DNA of 45,625 bases from Clostridia bacterium. GTDB lineage: Bacteria; Bacillota; Clostridia; Oscillospirales; CAG-272. Location of the stretch: the NCBI GenBank assembly GCA_017451735.1, contig JAFTNU010000025.1, positions 1 through 45,625 on the forward strand. Reading direction: 5' to 3'. A program made the position numbers and the translations under genes. The notes beneath the pieces were generated by a model that worked only from the letters and a program-made list of their open reading frames with translations, was not told where the DNA came from and made no database searches. Positions within the stretch are counted from its first letter, which is position 1; every line of letters begins with the position of its first letter. Of the stretch, positions 18,301 through 25,425 are shown one piece after another.

Positions 18301-18484
18301 GGACATCGATCTTTACATCAGCCGCACCAACGGATTCGGCCCTGTTCACCTGGCCGACCGTGCCATGTCGTATGTAAGTCCCAACGGCTGGCGTACCAAG
18401 GGTGACTCCTGGAGCTACGAATATTTCCTGCAGGAGGAAGGCTTCCTATCGGCCCCCATTCTCGAAAATATCATCGAGGAATAA
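15374..18484 (+). CDS. Large cytoplasmic glycoside hydrolase, GH106-like (possible alpha-L-rhamnosidase)
   Basis: A 1036-residue protein without a signal peptide, so cytoplasmic. The N-terminal half resembles the barrel of Clostridial glycosyl hydrolases related to GH106: GTPFWAWNCDLEEKELVRQI, then GFGGFHMHVRAGMSTPYLS, then AWLYDEDRWPSGFAGG. Later TGHMMQEPT, MLADKREYTTAKQ and GVTGWDFDF probably form the active cleft. From about residue 550 it is beta-rich, and near 820-1000 it looks like a galactose-binding-type jelly roll. GH106 enzymes release rhamnose from pectic and other glycans, but substrate and even family should be checked. The ATG follows GGAGGATCAGAAA. It is divergent from the DUF5722-like cluster and followed by a hairpin. 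An SGNH esterase gene lies nearby on the same strand. Confidence 0.75.
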   Translation: MLYPKNKEKSLSPELFKKPTAEYRGTPFWAWNCDLEEKELVRQIDVLQKMGFGGFHMHVRAGMSTPYLSEEFMDLISACVDKAKKNEMLAWLYDEDRWPSGFAGGLVTKDPQYRQRFLVFAPETDENGLAFSIAASHTISTEGVRASDDKSGFLGSYDVELDENGALLSYRKLKKGEGAKGAVWNAYLQVANTSPRFNNQAYVNTLDKKAIDRFIEITYEPYKKRVGKDFGKAVPAIFTDEPQFSRKKTLPFANSRDTVTLPWTDDLPDTFRAAYGEDLIESLPELIWEKADGKPSTVRYHYHDHVCDRFTEAFADNCGAWCRKNGLALTGHMMQEPTLKSQTGAVGEAMRAYRAFDLPGIDMLADKREYTTAKQAQSAAHQYGYEGVMSELYGVTGWDFDFRRHKIAGDWQAALGISIRVPHLSWVSMGGEAKRDYPASINYQSPWYAQYNYIEDHFSRVHTAMTRGTPEVRVGVIHPIESYWLHWGPSEQTALVRDQLDDNFKKVTEWLLFGNVDFDYISESLLPELNKQGGAPLQVGKMAYDVIVVPGCETLRSTTLERLEAFRKAGGRLIFMGDAPRYVDALENDRPLALYKAADRISFSRSALLDALDSYRTVEIRNKDGQLSDNLLYQLRRDNENKWLFIANGKLPYNHDISRQQKIRIALKGHFRAELYNTLDASITPISSTQKGDSTYFDFALYSHDSLLLKLIPYDGDYTVALTEGACAGRTLKLPTRVNFTLDEPNALLLDRAMIKLDDEDWRESEELLRADTKIRDELKYDRWGDSHCQPWCMAAEQQKHTVGMRFTFESEIDVKNAHLAAELPDDASILLDGKQVGNTPDGFYVDHAIRTYSLPALSAGTHTLELTTSYDSHSALEWCYILGDFGVYTAGGYATITKLPQKLAFGDITRQYLPFYSGKLTYHLPVETSAGKLKLHVPHYRASAVLARVNDGADRQLSLSPYTAEFEVGDGESRVDIDLYISRTNGFGPVHLADRAMSYVSPNGWRTKGDSWSYEYFLQEEGFLSAPILENIIEE

Positions 18485-18490
18485 AAAATA

Positions 18491-18521
18491 GCCCCGCCGT
18501 TCCTATGGGAAACGGCGGGGC
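18491..18521 (+). terminator. Hairpin terminator after the GH106-like gene
   Basis: GC-rich stem (GCCCCGCCGTT with AACGGCGGGGC) and a short loop. The following T-run is weak (CATTTGT), so termination may be partial. Confidence 0.65.
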
Positions 18522-18611
18522 CATTTGTAAACAAATTGTCAACCCTGCGACCTCTGTCACCGCTCCGTCACACTCCCATGGTAAAATAAGCCGTGAAAGG
18601 AAGTGAGCAGT

Positions 18612-19286
18612 ATGGATGACAAAAAGCGGCGGCGCATCGTCAGCCTCGTCTCTTTTATCACTCTCCTCGGAGTGATGATCCTTATTACGGTCCTGTTCGG
18701 CGAGACGCTGATCGATATGGTCAAGGACCCGGAGGTCTTTCGTGAACGGACCGACGGAATGGGCCTTCTCGGGAAATTGCTTTTTGTGGCCTTGGTCGCC
18801 TTGCAGGTTGTGTTGGCTGTTTTGCCCGGCCAGGTCTTCTGCCTTGCGGGGGGCTACTGCTTTGGCCCCTTCTGGGGCATTTTGCTCACGGTTGCGGGCA
18901 CGGCATTGGGCTCCTTGATCGCGTTTCTGCTGGCTCGCTTTTTGGGACTTCGTGTGGTCACAGCCTTTTATCCCGAAGAAAAACTGCAAAAATTGTCCTT
19001 TTTGAGAGAAAGCAAGCAGCAGGATCTGTTTACGTTTATTGTCTTTTTGATTCCCGGGATTCCAAAGGATATGGTCACTTATTTTATGGGCTTGACCCAA
19101 ATGAGACTACACAAATTTCTTTTGATCTCCACCATGGGGCGGCTCCCCGCCCTGGCCCTGACAGTGCTTGGCGGGACAGCCCTGCAGACCCGAAATCTGA
19201 CCTTGATCATTGTTGTCATCTGCCTTGTTCTGCTCTTGCTGGTGGCCGGTTATTTCTTTTATCGGCGCAAGAAAAGTAATAGCTGA
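18612..19286 (+). CDS. TVP38/TMEM64 (VTT/DedA-type) membrane protein
   Basis: A 224-residue protein with about five or six membrane segments and a basic C-terminal tail (YRRKKSNS). The central region has the VTT/SNARE-associated domain signature (PF09335): PGQVFCLAGGYCFGPFWG, GTALGSLIAFLLARFLG, then FLIPGIPKDMVTYFMGLTQM followed by the final helices. DedA-superfamily proteins act as lipid scramblases or transporters in envelope maintenance; the exact substrate here is unknown. I use ATG 18612, preceded by AGGAAGTGAG; a GTG at 18603 would add three residues. No clear promoter is seen in the 90 bases after the upstream terminator, and there is no strong terminator after it. Confidence 0.85.
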   Translation: MDDKKRRRIVSLVSFITLLGVMILITVLFGETLIDMVKDPEVFRERTDGMGLLGKLLFVALVALQVVLAVLPGQVFCLAGGYCFGPFWGILLTVAGTALGSLIAFLLARFLGLRVVTAFYPEEKLQKLSFLRESKQQDLFTFIVFLIPGIPKDMVTYFMGLTQMRLHKFLLISTMGRLPALALTVLGGTALQTRNLTLIIVVICLVLLLLVAGYFFYRRKKSNS

Positions 19287-19337
19287 ATTTCCATTTTCTG
19301 TGCCCCTCACCGAAATTAAAATTTTTGTCATTTGTTT

Positions 19338-19365
19338 GTTTGCTCTTTACAAATACCGAAAAATA
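19338..19365 (+). repeat. 28-base exact repeat, copy A (promoter of the SGNH esterase gene)
   Basis: It begins GTTTGCTCTTTACAAATACC and ends CGAAAAATA. It is identical base for base to 36982-37009 on the opposite strand, upstream of pyrH. It contains the -35 hexamer and most of the spacer. Confidence 0.9.
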
Positions 19366-19374
19366 AGGTACAAT
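19346..19374 (+). promoter_or_regulatory. Sigma-A promoter of the SGNH hydrolase gene
   Basis: TTTACA, a 17-base spacer and TACAAT, 10 of 12 consensus bases, about 85 bases before the ATG. The -35 and spacer lie within the repeat shared with the pyrH promoter. Confidence 0.75.
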
Positions 19375-19458
19375 GTAACAGAAATATCCGATCATCAATT
19401 GGCCGAGAAGCATTATGACGGATATTTGAGTTCATCCCTGTGAAAGAAAGGCTACAAT

Positions 19459-20346
19459 ATGAAAACAATTTGTTTTTTGGGCGACAGTATCACCCGACGC
19501 GGGTACTGGATCGCTGAAATTTTCGAGCACGTAAAAAAGAAAGGCATCCGCGCTTATAACTGCGGTGTCAGCGGCGACTCTGCTTCCGGCGCCATTCACC
19601 GCCTGTATACCGATTGTCTTTCCCGCACGCCGGATACCGTGGTCATGATGTTCGGCATGAATGACGTGGGGCGCGATCTTTATGACGAAGGCAAAACCGA
19701 TGTGGAGGAAAAAAAGGCACTCCGACTGGAGCGTTACCGAAACGCCATTCGTACATTGACCCAAATGATTCGGGAGGCGGGCTGCGACCTGATTCTCTGC
19801 ACCCCCACGCCCTGTGACGATGTCACACCGGGCGCGGAAGTCATCAATCACTGCAATGACGGTCTTTCCGTCTGTGCCGAATTCATCCGCGCCTTTGCCA
19901 AGGAGCAGGGACTCCCCTGCATCGACTTTTTCGCCTATCTGCGCCCCATAGTGGGCACGGGATACCTCACCCTGCCCGACCGGGTACACCCCACTCCCGA
20001 AAGCCATCACCCCATGGCACAGTTCTTTATGAAGGAGATGGGATGGATCGAGGAGATCGATCCGACGCCGTTCTTACCCATGAGCGAGGCCGCACAGGCA
20101 CGTTTTGACGTAGAACAGCTGAGCCGTGAGATCGAGTTTATCGAGTGGAATCAGATGTATAAGGATCGCGTCAGCCGCAAAATGACGCATGCCGATTTTA
20201 TTGCCTTAGCCGAGGAGCGCCTTGCTGCCGCCACGGAGGCGGGCGATGAACGTAAAATCAAGTGGTACAGCAATTATCTTGCGATCGTAGAGAACAGAAC
20301 GGAATACGAGGATGAGCTGGTCCGCCGGACACTGAATATGCGGTAA
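19459..20346 (+). CDS. Cytoplasmic SGNH/GDSL hydrolase (probable carbohydrate esterase)
   Basis: A 295-residue protein with the four SGNH blocks intact: nucleophile Ser10 in FLGDSITRRG, Gly of block II in NCGVSGDSA near residue 36, Asn68 in FGMNDVG, and Asp174 and His177 in LPDRVHPTPE. There is no signal peptide. Such enzymes remove acetyl or other acyl groups from sugars or lipids. With a hydrolase and sugar isomerases nearby, deacetylation of imported plant oligosaccharides is a reasonable inference. A C-terminal helical region of about 80 residues (from RFDVEQLSREIEFIEWNQ) extends beyond the usual domain and may oligomerise. The ATG has GAAAGAAAGG upstream. It has its own promoter and a strong hairpin afterwards. 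Confidence 0.85.
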   Translation: MKTICFLGDSITRRGYWIAEIFEHVKKKGIRAYNCGVSGDSASGAIHRLYTDCLSRTPDTVVMMFGMNDVGRDLYDEGKTDVEEKKALRLERYRNAIRTLTQMIREAGCDLILCTPTPCDDVTPGAEVINHCNDGLSVCAEFIRAFAKEQGLPCIDFFAYLRPIVGTGYLTLPDRVHPTPESHHPMAQFFMKEMGWIEEIDPTPFLPMSEAAQARFDVEQLSREIEFIEWNQMYKDRVSRKMTHADFIALAEERLAAATEAGDERKIKWYSNYLAIVENRTEYEDELVRRTLNMR

Positions 20347-20356
20347 TGAAAATTCT

Positions 20357-20405
20357 AAAGCCCAAGGGTATAACCGAGCATCAAACGGTTATACCCTTGG
20401 GCTTT
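20357..20405. terminator. Bidirectional terminator, 20-bp stem
   Basis: AAAGCCCAAGGGTATAACCG pairs perfectly with its complement at 20386-20405 around a 9-base loop. It lies between the convergent SGNH and YgjV-like genes. Confidence 0.92.
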
Positions 20406-20423
20406 ATAGATGCAAAGCGATAT

Positions 20424-20966
20424 TTATTGCTCCTCTGTTTTGGATTTTTCTGTTTTAGAATCGGTCTTTTGAAAGCATTTGATCAAAAGCGATGTCACAG
20501 AGGTCAGTATCGTAATCGACACGCCGATATAAACCGAGACGGAGTTCGCCACCGTAATATTATAGCTCAGGGTGCACAAGGCGGCAAAGATTGCAAGAAT
20601 CTTTGTATGCTTGGGATTTTTCATCCAAAAAGCAACCGTTGAGATGGACGAGCTTATGGCAGGCAAGATACTGAAAATGCTTTTCCATGTCAGAAGTGCG
20701 GATACGGCATACAACAGAAGAAATAGCAGAAGCACAAGCTTACTTTTTGTTTCTTTCTTCGGATTTCCGTAAAATGTTACCGACCTTACAACACAAAGCG
20801 CGCTGGTAGCTGCGGCGGAAAATGCCGACAAAAGCAGATAATGCACAAGCCAACAGATATCCTGTATGCACTTGAAAACGAGAAGCTTCTTTTTTTCGTT
20901 TCTGGAGTAAATGAGCAAGGAGCAGCAGATGGCCAATGCACCGAATATTTGTGCGATCGGATTCAA
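20424..20966 (-). CDS. Second YgjV-family membrane protein
   Basis: A 180-residue membrane protein with about five or six helices and a charged tail (KCFQKTDSKTEKSKTEEQ). The start NPIAQIFGALAICCSLLIYSRNEKKKLL and the following CIQDICWLVHYLLL helix have the YgjV/Imp layout (PF10688), as in the gene at 747-1259, though the two are clearly divergent. Its ATG overlaps the stop of the upstream isomerase/oxidoreductase fusion by four bases (ATGA), so translation is coupled. Coupling to a sugar-catabolism enzyme may hint at a transport-related role, but no function is established for the family. A terminator follows at 20357-20405. Confidence 0.75.
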   Translation of the reverse strand: MNPIAQIFGALAICCSLLIYSRNEKKKLLVFKCIQDICWLVHYLLLSAFSAAATSALCVVRSVTFYGNPKKETKSKLVLLLFLLLYAVSALLTWKSIFSILPAISSSISTVAFWMKNPKHTKILAIFAALCTLSYNITVANSVSVYIGVSITILTSVTSLLIKCFQKTDSKTEKSKTEEQ

Positions 20967-22846
20967 ATTGACAACCAGCCTTCCGTGCTCTGTGCGCTCT
21001 CGTACAGCTTATCCAGTACATACCGTGAGCGAATGCCGTTTTCTGCCGTTACGATCAACGGCTCCCCTGTTCTCAGGGCATTGGCAAAATTGTCGGCGGC
21101 CTGATTCCACTCCTTCTTGACAGGATAGGGCGAGGTCTCGCTCCATTCACCGTTCTTCCACCAATATACATGATCGCCCTCCGGCCCTCCCGAGGTCAGA
21201 AGGTATGCCCTGCTATCGCCGTAAACCTCAAGCCGTGTGTACCAGGAGGATGCCGGATAGGACGTGGTAGAGGAGATTCTGGCGATCATCCCATCGGCAA
21301 ATTTCAGCTCGGCAATACCGTAATCCTCTGCTTCGATATCATGGGTCTGCGTCGCTGTGGTGCATCTGACCATTTGGGGCATACCGAATATCGTCAAAAT
21401 CCGATCGATCTCATGAATTCCCTGATTGCTGAGCGCACCGCCGCCGTCCATTGCCCATGTTCCGCGCCAATGCCCGTTTTCTTCAAAATATTGCTTTGTT
21501 CTGCGGATATTGAGGATCATATTTGCCGATTTGAGTTTACCGAAATATCCGCCCTTCACCGCTAAATTCAATTCGGTCAGCGGTCCGCGAAAGTGCAGAT
21601 CGAAATCGCACGAAAGCAACAGACCCTTTTCCTTGGCAAGTCTTGCCACCCGCTCGCATTTTTCGTACGCCACATCCATTGGCTTTGTCATCAATACGTG
21701 CTTGCCCGCATTCAGGCATTGCTCTGCAATATCGCAATGGGTGCCTGTGGGAGTTACGATATACATGACCTCTACAGAAGGATCATTCAGAAAAGTATGA
21801 ATGTCGGTGCTATACCTTACGTGGTATTGCTCGCCCACTGCTCTTGCCTTTTCTTCATTGATATCGCAAACGCCAACCAAACGGATGCCGCAGGTGTCCT
21901 CCAGCTGCTTGCAACGATTCTTCCCCATTCCAAGCCCTACGACAACCATCCGCACGGGATCGTCTGCATAGGGCCTTTCAAATCGCACCTTAGGGGACAA
22001 TGCCGCTTTCATATCACCGGGGGCGGAAGCCGGGATCGTCTTTTTGATATACTCATATACGCGCTTACTGGTTTCTGCCTTATCGAGATCGGATTCCTTC
22101 GGAACATGGGTCTCCACCGAAATCGGCATATCCTTTCCCGTAACCGCAACACCCGCAAGAACTCTCTCCCACGGAACCTTCTTGTATTTCAGCTCGGGAA
22201 TGGCAGGCACACCGCGGGATTTGACGTGTATCATATTGGCGTATCGAAGTGCTTTGGCAAAATAGCTCACGCAATCCCCCTGCGCCTCGGGTAACAGCTC
22301 AAACATATTGGATACATCCCAAGCCATGCCCCATTCGGGAACATTCAGGGCTTCCAACACGCAGATCACCTCGTCGGGCGTGACACCGCAGTTTTCAAAG
22401 CCAAGAATCAATCCTGCCTCCTTGGCGCGCTTGGCGATCGGTGCAAACATTTCCAGCACCTCAGCAAGTGCGTCGGGGCGCATGGCAAGCTCACCGCAAG
22501 CGGGATCGTCCTGCTTATGCTGCCAATAGAAAAAACTGCGAACCAGTGGCGTACCTAAAATTTTAGAGGCACGAATAATCCCCTCAAGCTTCTCCATTTC
22601 AAGCTTCTGCCGCTCCTGATCGGGCAGGTGTACCTTGCAAAGGGAGGATTGAATGACACCCGCCTTGAGTCCATAGCGATCAAGTGCCTTTTTTAACTCA
22701 TAGAGCTCCTCATCGCTCTGCTTTTCGATGGGCTTTCCGTTGATCATACCGCGAAAGTCCACATGGGTCATTCCCCACTCCTTGATGACGGGGAGGACAT
22801 CGTAAATATCCCGATAAAGCTCATCCGAAAAAATTGAAATGTACAT
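20963..22846 (-). CDS. Fusion of sugar phosphate isomerase/epimerase and Gfo/Idh/MocA oxidoreductase
   Basis: A 627-residue two-domain enzyme. About residues 1-275 form an AP endonuclease 2-like TIM barrel (ISIFSDELYRDI at the start, Glu in LGFENCGV, Asp in MAWDVSNMF, His in MIHVKSRG, Glu in ISVETHV). About 295-627 is a Gfo/Idh/MocA dehydrogenase, with Rossmann motif VVVGLGMGKNR, a VCDINEEKA strand end, MTKPMD in place of the usual EKP, and GGALSNQGIHEIDR with the catalytic His region. These families normally occur as adjacent separate genes in inositol and sugar catabolism. Fusion suggests channelling of a keto- or ketose intermediate. The ATG at 22846 follows AAGGAGAGCAAAA. It is divergent from an AraC regulator that probably controls it. 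Substrate unknown. Confidence 0.88.
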   Translation of the reverse strand: MYISIFSDELYRDIYDVLPVIKEWGMTHVDFRGMINGKPIEKQSDEELYELKKALDRYGLKAGVIQSSLCKVHLPDQERQKLEMEKLEGIIRASKILGTPLVRSFFYWQHKQDDPACGELAMRPDALAEVLEMFAPIAKRAKEAGLILGFENCGVTPDEVICVLEALNVPEWGMAWDVSNMFELLPEAQGDCVSYFAKALRYANMIHVKSRGVPAIPELKYKKVPWERVLAGVAVTGKDMPISVETHVPKESDLDKAETSKRVYEYIKKTIPASAPGDMKAALSPKVRFERPYADDPVRMVVVGLGMGKNRCKQLEDTCGIRLVGVCDINEEKARAVGEQYHVRYSTDIHTFLNDPSVEVMYIVTPTGTHCDIAEQCLNAGKHVLMTKPMDVAYEKCERVARLAKEKGLLLSCDFDLHFRGPLTELNLAVKGGYFGKLKSANMILNIRRTKQYFEENGHWRGTWAMDGGGALSNQGIHEIDRILTIFGMPQMVRCTTATQTHDIEAEDYGIAELKFADGMIARISSTTSYPASSWYTRLEVYGDSRAYLLTSGGPEGDHVYWWKNGEWSETSPYPVKKEWNQAADNFANALRTGEPLIVTAENGIRSRYVLDKLYESAQSTEGWLSI

Positions 22847-22862
22847 TTTTGCTCTCCTTTTC

Positions 22863-22891
22863 TTGACATTTTGGGTTGGCACCATTATAAT
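22863..22891 (+). promoter_or_regulatory. Consensus sigma-A promoter of the AraC gene, overlapping a divergent control region
   Basis: TTGACA, 17 bases and TATAAT match the consensus exactly. On the minus strand the same bases contain a possible extended -10 (TGATATTAT, 22887-22895) for the fusion gene, without a good -35. Overlap would let the regulator control both genes. Confidence 0.85.
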
Positions 22892-22947
22892 ATCATTAAA
22901 CTTATTCTATTTATAGCATAATTTTAATAAGAAATAGGAGATTTTTC

Positions 22948-23820
22948 ATGCCGGAAAGCTTTTTCTCAAAAGAGAGGAACATTCATTTATCAAAAAATGC
23001 CGCCCCTGTTCTGTTGGCGCACAAAAGAGGCCCGGCGCATTCCGAACGCTTTTTTCTGCATTTGAATCATCACATCGAAATCTATATCTATATTTCCGGA
23101 GATACGGATTATATTGTGGAGGATCACTACATTCCCCTGGAGCACGGAGACATCGTTGTCATTTTGCCAAACGAGGTGCATGTCCCCGTGATAAAAGCTC
23201 CGGGCGTGTATGAACGGTTTTATATGCTGATCCCCCTTGATGCTTTCTCTGATTTCGGGTTTGACCCATTGACGCAGTATTGCTCGGTTAAAGGACACAA
23301 GATAGCATTGCCTCCCGAAAAGAAAAAAGAATTTTTAAGCCTGCTTTATCAAATCAGCGATCTGCTCGATGCGGAGGATACACAAGGCACACGGTTGCTG
23401 ACAGCCGGATTGCTCTTACAAGTGCAAGGTGTTTTATCAACCTTCAAAAGCAAGCAAAATACGCCCACCGAGATTGAAATTCCTTCGGAGATCCCCAAGC
23501 ACCTGCGTGATATATTAAAGCATATCGGTCTGCATGCGCAAGAAATCCATTCCGTCGAAGCCATTGCCAAGCACTTTTATATTTCTCCCCAATACCTGTC
23601 CACGCTTTTTAAAAAATATGTGGGAGTCAATGTCAATCAATATTTGCGAATCAAAAAAATCGCCTTGGCAAAAGGCTTTCTGGAAAACGGAAGCTCGGTT
23701 GCCGAGGCTTGCTATGAATGCGGATTTTCGGACAGCTCGCATTTTATCAAAAACTTCAAGCAATATGTGGGAATGACGCCAAAGCAATATAAAAACAGAG
23801 TCTTGAAGAAAACACTCTGA
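22948..23820 (+). CDS. AraC-family transcriptional regulator with cupin-like sensor domain
   Basis: A 290-residue regulator. About residues 25-110 form a cupin-like beta barrel for ligand sensing (HHIEIYIYISGDTDYIVED, LEHGDIVVILPNEVHVP). About 185-285 is the double helix-turn-helix DNA-binding domain (SVEAIAKHFYISPQYLSTLF for the first HTH, SVAEACYECGFSDSSHFIKN for the second, then the family end KQYVGMTPKQYKNR). The AGGAG site lies seven bases before the ATG. It is divergent from the isomerase/oxidoreductase fusion, 101 bases away, so it probably activates that gene in response to a sugar. A hairpin terminator follows its stop. Confidence 0.93.
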   Translation: MPESFFSKERNIHLSKNAAPVLLAHKRGPAHSERFFLHLNHHIEIYIYISGDTDYIVEDHYIPLEHGDIVVILPNEVHVPVIKAPGVYERFYMLIPLDAFSDFGFDPLTQYCSVKGHKIALPPEKKKEFLSLLYQISDLLDAEDTQGTRLLTAGLLLQVQGVLSTFKSKQNTPTEIEIPSEIPKHLRDILKHIGLHAQEIHSVEAIAKHFYISPQYLSTLFKKYVGVNVNQYLRIKKIALAKGFLENGSSVAEACYECGFSDSSHFIKNFKQYVGMTPKQYKNRVLKKTL

Positions 23821-23831
23821 GGTGCTCTACG

Positions 23832-23873
23832 CAAAAGGCACTTGCGGCAAAAATTTTCCGCAAGTGCCTTTTG
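23832..23873. terminator. Bidirectional terminator between araC-type gene and spoVFB
   Basis: CAAAAGGCACTTGCGG pairs perfectly with its complement at 23858-23873 around a 10-base AT-rich loop. T-rich arm ends occur on both strands. Confidence 0.9.
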
Positions 23874-23879
23874 TGTTCC

Positions 23880-24440
23880 TCATGCCTGAAAAATTCTTTG
23901 ATACTGCTTCCCCTTCAAGGCGGCATCCAGAGTGTTGGGCAATTGAGAGAAATCCGCTACCAGCGAGTGCGGCTTTCCTTCCGGATCGTCTTGCTTCATG
24001 GGAACGAAATAGACGTTTTTGCGCGTCAACAGCTCTCCGATATTCTTTAAATTTGCCGAAAGTGCATCGTTGGAGGCCAGCGCGATGACCAAAGGACGAT
24101 TACTGCGCAAATGGGCCTTTGCCGCCATTGTTACTCCGGAATCGGTGATACCGTTGGCCATCTTGGCAAGGGTATTTCCCGTACAGGGGCAGATGATCAG
24201 CGCCTCCAGGGGAGAGGTGGGACCCAAGGGCTCGGCACCCACAATGTTGTGGATCAGCTCCCGCCCCGTCAGCTGCCTGATCTCGTCCAGCACATCGGCG
24301 GCAGTCGCAAATCGGGTATCGGTGCTGTAAACCGCCTCACTGACGATCCCCTGCACCTCAAAGCGTTCGGTTAACCTCTCCAATTCTACCAAAGCACGCC
24401 GAATCGTACAAAAGGAACCGCAAAGTGCGAAGCCGATCAT
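23880..24440 (-). CDS. spoVFB: Dipicolinate synthase subunit B
   Basis: A 186-residue flavoprotein-like subunit (DpaB). With subunit A it makes dipicolinic acid from a lysine-pathway intermediate in the mother cell during sporulation. Landmarks are MIGFALCGSFCTIRRALVEL at the start, the ICPCTGNTLAKMANGITDSGVTMAAKAHLR segment typical of the family, and PLVIALASNDALSANLKNIG. The ATG at 24440 sits six bases after AAGGAGGGG; the longer frame from 24536 lies inside spoVFA. It overlaps the upstream gene by four bases, so the subunits are translationally coupled. This is the clearest sign of endospore formation in the window. Confidence 0.95.
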   Translation of the reverse strand: MIGFALCGSFCTIRRALVELERLTERFEVQGIVSEAVYSTDTRFATAADVLDEIRQLTGRELIHNIVGAEPLGPTSPLEALIICPCTGNTLAKMANGITDSGVTMAAKAHLRSNRPLVIALASNDALSANLKNIGELLTRKNVYFVPMKQDDPEGKPHSLVADFSQLPNTLDAALKGKQYQRIFQA

Positions 24441-25330
24441 AGAATCCCCTCCTTTTTGAAATAAGCAAGCACGCTTTCGGCAATGATCTCCCCTGCCGTT
24501 ATGGGGGCATATTTCCCGGGTAAGGACAAGGCCCATATCACGCGAATGCCGTAAGCCGCCGCCGCATTGGCATCCACACCGCCGGGGGCAGAGGCAAGAT
24601 CGATGATCAAAATGGATTTGTCCATATCGGCAAGCACCTCGTCATCAAACAGCCAATAAGGGACCGTATTGAAAACGACCGCCTGCCCCTTTGACAAGTC
24701 TTTTAAAGATTTTTGGTCGGTAAGAAGAACGGTTTTGCACCCCTGCTTGGCCGCCGATGCAATATCCTCCTTCTTGCGTGCCGTTACAGTGACCGTGGCA
24801 TTCATGGCAAGCAACAATCGGATCAGTGCCTTGGCAACGCGTCCGTATCCAGTGACCGCCACAGGCAATCCCGACACCGTGCGCGGCACTTCGCGCATGA
24901 GGATCGACACCGCTCCCTCCGCCGTGGGCAGAGCGTTTTTGACCTGAAGCTCTTCACATTCGAAATAATCATATAGCCTTACGCCCTGTTCCTCGGCCAG
25001 TAATTTCAAGGCAGGACTGAATTTTCCCCCTGCCACCGGAATCCGATTGCCAAGCCCCGCAAACAGCTCGGCAATCAAGGGCGGCTCTTCTCCCGTGGCA
25101 AGCGGCAAATGGATCCTACGCCCATCGGGAGAGGCCGGAAGCGGCAGAACGACGGCATGGACGCCCTTGATCGCCTCATGCCAATCGTCAAAGCAATGGA
25201 TCCCTGCGGACAGCTTTTCCGACGGCAATCCGAATGTGTGCACTCCGATGTTCTCGGCGAGCAAGCGCTCGCACAAAGAAATCTGGCGGGTATCCCCGCC
25301 CAATATTGCAATGGTTCGATTCGAAATCAT
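24437..25330 (-). CDS. spoVFA: Dipicolinate synthase subunit A
   Basis: A 297-residue dehydrogenase-like subunit (DpaA). It opens with the family motif TIAILGGDTRQISLCERLL. The NAD(P)-binding Rossmann fold of the second half shows VAVTGYGRVAKALIRLL, followed by DLASAPGGVDANAAAAYGI and SLPGKYAPITAGEIIAE. Together with subunit B it forms dipicolinate for spore heat resistance. I chose ATG 25330 because TGAGGA lies upstream and the protein then begins like its relatives. I see no convincing sigma-A promoter. A sporulation sigma factor such as sigma-K would be expected, but I could not identify its boxes. A hairpin separates it from birA. Confidence 0.95.
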   Translation of the reverse strand: MISNRTIAILGGDTRQISLCERLLAENIGVHTFGLPSEKLSAGIHCFDDWHEAIKGVHAVVLPLPASPDGRRIHLPLATGEEPPLIAELFAGLGNRIPVAGGKFSPALKLLAEEQGVRLYDYFECEELQVKNALPTAEGAVSILMREVPRTVSGLPVAVTGYGRVAKALIRLLLAMNATVTVTARKKEDIASAAKQGCKTVLLTDQKSLKDLSKGQAVVFNTVPYWLFDDEVLADMDKSILIIDLASAPGGVDANAAAAYGIRVIWALSLPGKYAPITAGEIIAESVLAYFKKEGIL

Positions 25331-25360
25331 GACATCAATCCTCACTTTTTTGTGGGATAT

Positions 25361-25404
25361 CATAAAAGAAAGGACGCGTCGTTTCACGCATCCTTTCTTT
25401 TATG
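25361..25404 (-). terminator. Hairpin terminator after birA
   Basis: An 18-base stem with one G-U wobble on the minus-strand transcript (arms 25387-25404 and 25361-25378) and an 8-base loop. The 3' arm is T-rich (CCTTTCTTTTATG). It ends the long core operon before spoVFA. Confidence 0.75.
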
Positions 25405-25425
25405 AATCATCTATTACAGATTATG

